Virus record (IMG/VR): IMGVR_UViG_3300030116_005215
Coordinates: 1 to 20,463 of that record
DNA from: a virus
Strand: one strand, 5' to 3'
Length of the DNA: 20,463 nucleotides
In this document: positions 15,377 to 20,463 of the stretch, in pieces
Position numbering within the stretch: the first letter of the stretch is position 1
Layout of the letters: each line of letters opens with the position of its first letter
Notes under the pieces: generated by a model
Database searches by the model: none
What the model saw: the letters and a program-made list of their open reading frames with translations, nothing else
What the model was told of the DNA's origin: nothing
Program-made: the position numbers and the translations under genes

Positions 15377-16045
15377 TTACACCCCACAAAACTCACATAA
15401 GGAACGTCCTACTGGACACCAATTTTTACAAAGTCCTGATGGTTTAGGCAACCATTTGTCGTCGTTGTAAGAATGCGCAAGTCTAGCTAAACGCGGTAAA
15501 AATTCACTCCATATATCTGGTACTTGTTCTCGAGTAAATTTTTCTTTGTCAAATTTTTTTGGTTTAAGCCAAACAAAACCCGTTACAACATTAGAAATCC
15601 AAGGGTACATAGCAAAAGCTAATGCCGCAAATAGTTTTAACTGATCAAGATCAGGTCGGTGTTTGCCTGTTTTCCAATCAAGTAAGTATGCGGTGTTCGA
15701 CCCAATTACTCCAATATCAATAATTCCACGCACCCATACGTCTTTCGCCATCCACGTCGTTTTACGGAATGCTTTCGTAAGCGCAACGCGTTCTTCTATA
15801 ACACGTTTGCCTTCAATCTTTTGTAGTTTGCGTACATATCTACCATAATCTGCTATGGATTCGGGTAATTGTTTTTGCCCTTTAGCAAATAATTCTAATG
15901 CTTTATGCACTTCGTTACCCCATTTAGTAGCTTCAGTCTGTGGTTCAGTAACTTGTCGCGTTACCCGTGTAAGTTGGTAACGCTTTGGGCAAGTTTCATA
16001 CGAGGTTAAAGCCGAGTAACTCCAAGGGTGGGTTAATTCTACGAT
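15377..16045 (-). CDS. Cas4/RecB-like PD-(D/E)XK exonuclease, probable ATC start (222 aa)
   Basis: A nuclease for DNA end processing or recombination. Motifs include an N-terminal HPWSYSALTSYETCPKRY (6-23), WGNEVHKALE with H47, GIIDIG with D110, DWKTGK (123-128) with D123 and K125, and QLKLFA from Q135. C-terminal Cys 206, 210, 217 and 220, with Cys 19, could hold an iron-sulphur cluster as in Cas4 and AddB (inference). The first ATG/GTG/TTG codon in frame is GTG at 15910, which would remove the first 45 residues including conserved parts. The frame is open upstream to 16075 with no ATG, GTG or TTG. AAGGA lies 7 bases before an ATC codon at 16045, at the position where homologues should begin, and overlaps the end of the 55-aa gene. 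I therefore place the start at ATC. A frameshift or sequence error is the alternative. Confidence 0.75.
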   Translation of the reverse strand: MVELTHPWSYSALTSYETCPKRYQLTRVTRQVTEPQTEATKWGNEVHKALELFAKGQKQLPESIADYGRYVRKLQKIEGKRVIEERVALTKAFRKTTWMAKDVWVRGIIDIGVIGSNTAYLLDWKTGKHRPDLDQLKLFAALAFAMYPWISNVVTGFVWLKPKKFDKEKFTREQVPDIWSEFLPRLARLAHSYNDDKWLPKPSGLCKNWCPVGRSLCEFCGV

Positions 16046-16206
16046 AGTATGTTCCTTTTTGTAAGGCGAAACGGTTTAAGACCAACCTTTACTGCCTTTT
16101 TTTGTACATGTACCTCACCAGTTTTTGTATTAATTATTGTACGTTTGTTAGGTGAGTAGTTAGCTTTAGGTATCTTTTTTAATTTAAACTCATCAGCTAT
16201 ACTCAT
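16039..16206 (-). CDS. Small basic protein of unknown function (55 aa)
   Basis: A hydrophilic protein rich in Lys and Arg, beginning MSIADEFKLKKIPK and ending with FRLTKRNILS. There are no Cys residues, membrane segment or motif I can name; it may bind nucleic acid. The frame extends to an ATG at 16260, but that lies inside promoter-like site 2. The ATG at 16206 has CAGGAG 6 or 7 bases upstream and is preferred. It is the first gene after site 2. Its last two codons and stop overlap the ATC start of the nuclease, so its translation may help the ribosome initiate at that weak codon. Confidence 0.65.
   Translation of the reverse strand: MSIADEFKLKKIPKANYSPNKRTIINTKTGEVHVQKKAVKVGLKPFRLTKRNILS
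16053..16057 (-). promoter_or_regulatory. Ribosome binding site AAGGA for the ATC-start nuclease
   Basis: AAGGA on the - strand lies inside the 3' end of the 55-aa gene, 7 bases before the ATC at 16045. No ATG, GTG or TTG exists nearby in the nuclease frame, so this site is the main sequence support for initiation at ATC. Confidence 0.55.
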
Positions 16207-16228
16207 ATTGTTCTCCTGCAATTTTTTA

Positions 16229-16260
16229 TTTATATATACACACATGTAAACACATTTCAA
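16229..16260 (-). promoter_or_regulatory. Promoter-like site 2 upstream of the nuclease operon
   Basis: On the - strand TTGAAA (16260-16255) could be a -35 box. It is followed by ATGTGTTTACATGT (16255-16242), identical to site 1, and 7 bases later by TATAAA (16234-16229). TATATA boxes at 16238 or 16236 would give 16- or 18-base spacing to TTGAAA. It lies between the PolA stop and the CAGGAG of the 55-aa gene, where an internal promoter would be useful. The left half of the dyad is degenerate here compared with site 1. Confidence 0.6.
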
Positions 16261-16263
16261 GTA

Positions 16264-18183
16264 TTATTTTGCTGATCCATAATTATCTGCAATGTCGCCC
16301 TCGCTCCATGTAATTAACTCAGGCCACCAAGTGGGAGGTGTTCGCATTATTGATTGCACGTCGTTCAGTATCCCTGGGGCTGCACACTCGTCGACGACGT
16401 ATACGAGCTCATCATGTACCATAAGTGCAGGATTTAAACCAAGTTCGTGTTGTACAGTTAATGCGTTGTCAGCAATTACACAGCGCGCAAGATGCTGAAC
16501 GATGTTTTCGTCAATTTTCCCTGCATATATTCTGGCTTTATTTCGACCATGTCCATACCACCATTCTTGTTGGTTTGTCTCATCATCATATTCTATACGT
16601 AAATCTGGATAACGGATCATTCCTTTAGGCGTACGTAGTCCTCCTTCTACAGGTGTTATAAACCCCCACGGATCAACTGATGCACCTTCTGCGCCACGTA
16701 TAATAGTCGGCAACGCTTTGTGGCATGTACGCCAACCAGTACAAATTTCGTTGTACTCGTATCGCCATCTATCAACTATATCTCGGCTTTCATCTTCGGT
16801 GATGTCTACACCACCCATAAGTTTTGCAACTTTTTGAAAAGTGACATGCCCTGCACCAAAACCTAGTCCTAGATGTGCTACTTTACCCACTTGCCTTTGT
16901 TGTTTAGATACATCATCTGGTGAAATTTCATATAACTTACTTGCAAAATCTCGGTACAAATCAGCTTTTTCAGGGTCGTCCTGATACATTTTCATGCTTG
17001 ATGGTACTTGCCACAAGAAATGGTTAACGCGTAATTCAATGCCGCTCAAGTCGGCGACGACGATCTTCTTCCCAGGCGGGGCTACCAACGACGATCTTAA
17101 TGCGTCTGATGGTTTTGGGTCATAAGGATTTATACGTGGTAAATTTTGTGGGTTATACCCCCAACCAGACCACCGACCAGTAGTATCTGCGCCATAATAT
17201 TTAAGTGGAATTGGTACTTTTTTGTCAGGGTGCGCTTCAGCCGCATCTATAAATGACTGTATACGTGTTTGTAAGATAGTAGACTTCGCGTCGAGGCGTG
17301 CTGCAGCAGCTGTAGCGACGAGCGGGTTTTGGTGTCCTTGGAGGGAAAGAAAACCTTCGTCCGTCTTCGCAAGCGCGGGAATCTCCTTACCAGTAGTAGG
17401 GGAAATTTTAGTCGGAACGTCGACACTTAAAGCCTCCAAGAACAGTGCGAATTTATTCGCAGAAGATAACACTGTCAAGCATTCTTGAGCGGCTTCTTCG
17501 TCAGACATTTCTGGAGTTCGTACACCCATAATATCAGCAGATTCTACAAGCATTGCTTGTTTACGAGCACTTTCATCTGCTAACGTGTTAACCAGTAAAT
17601 CCATATCTACATCAAATTGTGGTTCGACAAGCATACGAATTGTCATATCGATTAACTTAACTTCATCTTTGCGTGTGCGACTGATGAGTCGTGTCAATAA
17701 ATTGTAGCACTGATCGACGTCGTCAGCATTGTACTGCCGCATTGCATTAACTTCGTCTTCAGTAAAATCTGCAAGTTTTTTACCTTTAGTAGCTACTAAT
17801 GCCGATTGATCTTTCTCACCCAACTTGTAATGAGATACAAGTTTAGCTAGCGACAATCCCACATCTTTCGCGTGGATAGGTCTAGCCATTGCGAGAGTAC
17901 AACCCCATAGTTTAGGCTTAATGCCAAGTCGCCACGATAAAATCATAGCGTCAAAGCCAGAGAGATTATGCCCAACTACCCAGTAGTCAGACCAATCGAC
18001 ATTTTCGCAGATGTCTTTCACCTGCTGCTCCCCAAACGCGACGACAACTGGTTCGTCGCTAAATTTAAATGCACAAGAAATTATCTCTGTGTCAGGGTGC
18101 ATACAATACGCAATAGGAGACATTTTAGTAAGCGAGTGACCAACTGCCCAATAGGTTTCTAAGTCAACAATCGCTATTTTCAT
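16264..18183 (-). CDS. polA: Family A DNA polymerase with 3'-5' exonuclease (639 aa)
   Basis: The replicative polymerase of this phage, without the 5'-3' exonuclease domain of bacterial Pol I. Proofreading motifs are intact: Exo I VDLET (D7, E9), Exo II GHNLSGFD (N73, D78) and Exo III YNADD (Y151, D155). Polymerase motif A is VVADLSGIELRV with catalytic D378. Motif B runs RQVGKVAHLGLGFGAG with R430 and K434. Motif C is VHDE (589-592) with D591. The residue four after the motif B Lys is Leu 438, matching Phe762 of E. coli Pol I and Tyr526 of T7. A Leu there is known in many marine phage PolA proteins and is linked to slower, more accurate synthesis. The start overlaps the previous stop (ATGA), with AGAGGA upstream. 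Confidence 0.95.
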   Translation of the reverse strand: MKIAIVDLETYWAVGHSLTKMSPIAYCMHPDTEIISCAFKFSDEPVVVAFGEQQVKDICENVDWSDYWVVGHNLSGFDAMILSWRLGIKPKLWGCTLAMARPIHAKDVGLSLAKLVSHYKLGEKDQSALVATKGKKLADFTEDEVNAMRQYNADDVDQCYNLLTRLISRTRKDEVKLIDMTIRMLVEPQFDVDMDLLVNTLADESARKQAMLVESADIMGVRTPEMSDEEAAQECLTVLSSANKFALFLEALSVDVPTKISPTTGKEIPALAKTDEGFLSLQGHQNPLVATAAAARLDAKSTILQTRIQSFIDAAEAHPDKKVPIPLKYYGADTTGRWSGWGYNPQNLPRINPYDPKPSDALRSSLVAPPGKKIVVADLSGIELRVNHFLWQVPSSMKMYQDDPEKADLYRDFASKLYEISPDDVSKQQRQVGKVAHLGLGFGAGHVTFQKVAKLMGGVDITEDESRDIVDRWRYEYNEICTGWRTCHKALPTIIRGAEGASVDPWGFITPVEGGLRTPKGMIRYPDLRIEYDDETNQQEWWYGHGRNKARIYAGKIDENIVQHLARCVIADNALTVQHELGLNPALMVHDELVYVVDECAAPGILNDVQSIMRTPPTWWPELITWSEGDIADNYGSAK

Positions 18184-18599
18184 TCACTTTTTCCTCTCAT
18201 AGCATTACGAAAAACTTGTAGTTTTGCTTGGTCTTCAGGTTTTATAGCGTTGCCACATTTTCTAGCCTGAGTGTCGCGTTTCTCTAGTTTGTTTAGTCTG
18301 CGTCTATTAATTTCATGGTTTGCCCAGTTCAATCCACATTTTAAACTACAAAAATTACCAAAGTTCATAAGGTAAAAACCTGTATATACTTCGGTTATAT
18401 AGGAAATTTTACCTTCTTCGTCTGTAACAAGTTTTTCACTTTTTATTTCTTCTGGGCCTTGGTATTTTTCACCTTGATATGAAGAATAGTGTTTAACTGT
18501 TTCTCTTTTAGCTTCACTTTGGCAAGTGTAGCATTTAGGTGCAGTTTTGTATTTGTCTTCTCTCATACGTCGAGGTTTCGACAAATCAGATCGTATCAT
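18180..18599 (-). CDS. Cys-rich protein with FCS-type zinc-finger pattern (139 aa)
   Basis: Function unknown. A CYTC pair near residues 23-26 and FCSLKC near 83-88 form a two-part zinc site. The second half, NFCSLKCGLNWANHEINRR, resembles treble-clef FCS-type fingers. Between them is a charged segment and a short beta-rich stretch. The C-terminus is basic and helical. GGAGG lies 8 bases before the ATG. It directly precedes PolA with a four-base overlap, so it is co-translated with the polymerase and may assist it, although this is inferred from position only. Confidence 0.75.
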   Translation of the reverse strand: MIRSDLSKPRRMREDKYKTAPKCYTCQSEAKRETVKHYSSYQGEKYQGPEEIKSEKLVTDEEGKISYITEVYTGFYLMNFGNFCSLKCGLNWANHEINRRRLNKLEKRDTQARKCGNAIKPEDQAKLQVFRNAMRGKSE

Positions 18600-18621
18600 A
18601 ATAGTACCCTCCAGTTTTTTA

Positions 18622-18912
18622 TTATTGATCTTTTTCTTCTAGCTCGCATTCGTAAGCGATCCCAGTGTACGCCATGATGTCAACGTAATGATCCTTCTTA
18701 AGAGGACTTGTACGTTTGCGAGCAAGTTTTGTTGCCACATGAAGTATGGGAACATCTGATGGTTTAAGTTGATGACCAGTTATAGCGTTAAAAATGTTTG
18801 CTATATGGGTCATATTATCAACGGGATCGCCATATTCTTTATTACGGTCTTGTGATGTTAAAGCTGATGCTTCTGATAATAAATCACAACGTGTTACTTT
18901 CTTTTGTTGCAT
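18622..18912 (-). CDS. DUF6378-like phage protein (96 aa)
   Basis: A small, all-helical protein. The pattern LTSQDRNKEYGDPVDNM (18-34), then IANIFNAITG, DVPILHVATKLAR and DHYVDIMAYTGIAYE matches the phage family DUF6378 as I recall it. The biochemical role is unknown to me. The conserved acidic and amide residues and helical layout could suit a nucleotide-binding fold, but that is speculation. There is no signal peptide or membrane segment. GGAGA lies 8 bases before the ATG. It lies between the HTH-membrane protein and the Cys-rich gene that precedes PolA. Confidence 0.75.
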   Translation of the reverse strand: MQQKKVTRCDLLSEASALTSQDRNKEYGDPVDNMTHIANIFNAITGHQLKPSDVPILHVATKLARKRTSPLKKDHYVDIMAYTGIAYECELEEKDQ

Positions 18913-18927
18913 TTAATTTTTCTCCAA

Positions 18928-19233
18928 TTACCAAACCATGTAAAGCCACGAGCCAATTACTATTGTAATGGCAACAACAACTAATATTTGTAAAACTCTA
19001 TCTTTCCATACATTAACAGTATTAGGTCTAATAGGAGCGTTTACTATTGCTTTATCAAAATCAGATTGTGCTTTTGCTTCAGCTTCAAATATTTCTTTTG
19101 GAGTACCTATCGTACCCATAAGTTTTTGGACGTAGGCATAACTTACGCCAGTATCCTTTGAAACTTGTGACGGTGTGGCTAATCTGTTATCGAGTAAATA
19201 TTTCCAAACTACTTCAGCTTTCTTACCCATCAT
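18928..19233 (-). CDS. HTH protein with C-terminal transmembrane segment (101 aa)
   Basis: The N-terminal part (about 5-50) has a winged-helix-like pattern: VVWKYLLDNRLATPSQVSKDTGVSYAYVQKLM, with the recognition helix near 31-40. A polar linker follows, and residues about 80-101 form one hydrophobic stretch (ILVVVAITIVIGSWLYMVW) ending at the C-terminus. It looks like a tail-anchored membrane protein with a cytoplasmic DNA-binding head. The partner and target are unknown. The first ATG overlaps the stop of the sigma region 4 gene (ATGA); the second ATG at 19230 has better spacing from GGAGA and may be the real start. The tight coupling suggests a shared regulatory role. Confidence 0.75.
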   Translation of the reverse strand: MMGKKAEVVWKYLLDNRLATPSQVSKDTGVSYAYVQKLMGTIGTPKEIFEAEAKAQSDFDKAIVNAPIRPNTVNVWKDRVLQILVVVAITIVIGSWLYMVW

Positions 19234-19538
19234 AGGTCTCCTACTATTAAATGCCGAAGTTTTTTCATTTCAGGATTGTTACGTAGTTTACGTAACGCAC
19301 GTCTTTCTATTTGTTCGACACGTTGTTTAGTTACAGAAAACAATTTACCTATTTGGGTAAAAGTCCAAGGTTGTTCGTTAGGGCAATCAATACCGAATCG
19401 TAATCTAATTACCACTAACTCACGTTCAGTTAAGTTACCTGATTGACTATGCGAACCGTGTGTACCAGTTCGCATTTCTTCTTCTGTTTCATCAGGGAAC
19501 ATCTCATATTGGTGAGATTGAATAAAGTTATTAGTCAT
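19230..19538 (-). CDS. Stand-alone sigma-70 region 4-like protein (102 aa)
   Basis: A probable transcription regulator that imitates the -35-recognising domain of a primary sigma factor. Residues 36-51 (LTERELVVIRLRFGID) and 58-86 (WTFTQIGKLFSVTKQRVEQ, then IERRALRKLR) closely follow region 4 of RpoD-like factors, including the helix-turn-helix and the VxQIE recognition-helix end. Residues 1-35 are polar and probably disordered; there is no region 2 or 3, so it cannot be a full sigma factor on its own. It could bind the RNA polymerase beta flap, bind promoter DNA, or act as a co-activator. It starts 3 bases after the stop of the 236-aa gene and overlaps the HTH-membrane gene. Confidence 0.85.
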   Translation of the reverse strand: MTNNFIQSHQYEMFPDETEEEMRTGTHGSHSQSGNLTERELVVIRLRFGIDCPNEQPWTFTQIGKLFSVTKQRVEQIERRALRKLRNNPEMKKLRHLIVGDL

Positions 19539-19541
19539 AGT

Positions 19542-20252
19542 TTACTCACTTCCTGCAGACGCAATCTGATGTGCAACTGCCGCACTTGTTAACGCATCAA
19601 CATCTATACCTAATTCTTCAACCGTGGTCTTTTCGTCACGTTGTACTTTTCCTCGTGGTTTAGACGGGGCTTTTAGTTTATCTATATATTCCGTTGGTAC
19701 ATAGTGCTCGATCTCAGGCATAGCTTTGATAGCAGTGTTTAAAGATGCGTGTTGTTTCATAAACTCTTTAAGTTGTTCTTCAACTTTATCAAATTTTGCC
19801 TGCAAGCCTGCTTTAGTTGCTTCATTAGATTTACCACTTGCAAACCAGTTTAACACAACTGCTGGTATATCTTCTGGTTCAAATTTAATTATTGGAGTTG
19901 TATAATTACTGGCATTTTTATCAAAATGTTCTGGAGACAAACAAAACCCACTTTGTTTTTCTATATAAACTCTAAGATTACCACTATCAGGACATGATGA
20001 TGGAGCAGGGATTTTAACCTCAACTTTTTCTGCATTTGATAATCTTTTAGTCCATTTTGCAGGCATTTCATTTCTTAAATGAGGTGCTAATTTCCATGAT
20101 ACATCTTCTACAGCATCAGAAATTGCTTTATACTCTGGACTTCCAGATGTCACTGTATCTGCTTGATAAGGCTCTTGTGCCTTACGTGACATTTCTCTTA
20201 CCTTTTGTATTATTTCATATACAAGAGTTTCAGTTTTTCTTACATAAGCCAT
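19542..20252 (-). CDS. Unidentified phage protein (236 aa)
   Basis: I do not recognise this protein firmly. It has a helical N-terminal third (about 1-70), a central beta-rich part with paired Cys (about 75-130, with SSCPDSGNLRVYIEKQSGFC), and a helical coiled region (about 140-185) followed by IEHYVPTEYIDKLKAPSKPR. The C-terminal 40 residues are polar. The layout loosely recalls the phage domain Nmad5 (nucleotide modification associated domain 5), but I see no catalytic motif, so this is only a lead. GAGGAG lies 6 bases before the ATG. It lies between the VWA-like gene and the sigma region 4 gene. Confidence 0.75.
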   Translation of the reverse strand: MAYVRKTETLVYEIIQKVREMSRKAQEPYQADTVTSGSPEYKAISDAVEDVSWKLAPHLRNEMPAKWTKRLSNAEKVEVKIPAPSSCPDSGNLRVYIEKQSGFCLSPEHFDKNASNYTTPIIKFEPEDIPAVVLNWFASGKSNEATKAGLQAKFDKVEEQLKEFMKQHASLNTAIKAMPEIEHYVPTEYIDKLKAPSKPRGKVQRDEKTTVEELGIDVDALTSAAVAHQIASAGSE

Positions 20253-20276
20253 GTGTTTCTCCTCTCTGGCTAGGGG

Positions 20277-20463
20277 TTACGCTTCGACATCAAACTCAAC
20301 TACCTGACCCCAATCGAAACTGGTACATTCAGTAGTAAGCCAAACGGTGTCGTATTTAGAAGTGAAATCGTTCTGATCGCCATATCCGTCAGTAAGGTAG
20401 ACGACGACTTCAGGATCTAATTGGTGTTTGTCAATGTAGTCAAACACGGGTTCAAATGCTGTA
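20277..20463 (-). CDS. VWA-like domain protein (DUF2201 type), C-terminal end only
   Basis: The frame is open to the window edge, so only the last 61 residues and part of one more codon are visible; the gene continues beyond 20463. VVVYLTDGYGDQ and then YDTVWLTTEC and FDWGQVVEF match the C-terminal VWA-like half of DUF2201 proteins, where TDG gives a metal-site Asp. In phages and bacteria such proteins often pair with a MoxR-type AAA+ ATPase, which would lie outside this window. The stop is 25 bases before the start of the 236-aa gene, whose ribosome site lies in that gap. Confidence 0.75.
   Translation of the reverse strand, partial: TAFEPVFDYIDKHQLDPEVVVYLTDGYGDQNDFTSKYDTVWLTTECTSFDWGQVVEFDVEA

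Noticed and set aside
15377-15910. GTG at 15910 as the real start of the PD-(D/E)XK nuclease
   Set aside because: It removes conserved N-terminal segments that are plainly encoded upstream, and it leaves an unexplained gap of about 130 bases in a gapless operon.
16207-16260. Upstream ATG at 16260 for the 55-aa protein
   Set aside because: This extension would run through promoter-like site 2 and lacks a ribosome site, whereas the ATG at 16206 has CAGGAG at good spacing.
1-20463. tRNA genes, CRISPR arrays, insertion sequences, integrase or att sites
   Set aside because: I looked for cloverleaf-like stretches, regularly spaced repeats, transposase motifs and duplicated core sites and found none I could support.

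Overview
The window reads as part of a tailed double-stranded DNA bacteriophage genome (Caudoviricetes) infecting an unidentified bacterium. Coding is nearly gapless, starts and stops overlap by 1-14 bases, Shine-Dalgarno sites are strong, and the gene set is viral: a giant PLxRFG-type virion protein, family A DNA polymerase, primase-helicase, phage ssDNA-binding protein and several small nucleases. DNA is A+T-rich, most strongly in the structural part. I see no host genes, tRNA, rRNA, CRISPR array or insertion sequence. The host cannot be named from the sequence; a marine phage is a guess from the type of PolA.

Layout. Positions 1-8042 (+ strand) are the end of a structural/ejection module: the 3' part of an unidentified gene, a 2366-residue protein with a HExxH zincin motif and a PLxRFG motif, and a small Cys4 protein that begins directly after its stop codon. 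Positions 8043-8207 are a convergent intergenic region holding a strong + strand terminator and three further inverted repeats. Positions 8208-20463 (- strand, read from high to low coordinates) are a replication, recombination and regulation module.

In transcription order the - strand module runs: C-terminal end of a VWA-like protein; a 236-aa unknown; a stand-alone sigma-70 region 4 protein; an HTH protein with a C-terminal membrane segment; a DUF6378-like protein; a Cys-rich protein; DNA polymerase A; promoter-like site 2; a 55-aa basic protein; a Cas4/RecB-like PD-(D/E)XK nuclease whose only sensible start is a non-canonical ATC codon; a VRR-NUC nuclease; a 59-aa Cys-rich protein; a small HNH protein; an SNF2-type helicase; promoter-like site 1 with a near-perfect dyad; an AlpA/MerR-like HTH protein; a 138-aa conserved phage protein; a 171-aa Cys4 protein; an ssDNA-binding protein; a hairpin; and a primase-helicase.

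Together the - strand genes could supply priming and unwinding (primase-helicase), synthesis with proofreading (PolA), strand protection (ssDNA-binding protein), remodelling (SNF2) and end processing (PD-(D/E)XK, VRR-NUC, HNH). Transcription may be controlled by the region 4 protein, two small HTH proteins and a shared 14-bp motif that lies at the same distance from a TATAAT-like box at two internal operon sites. The points most worth a second look are the paired promoter motif with the sigma region 4 protein, the ATC start of the nuclease, the unlisted 59-aa gene, and the hairpin cluster at the convergent junction.
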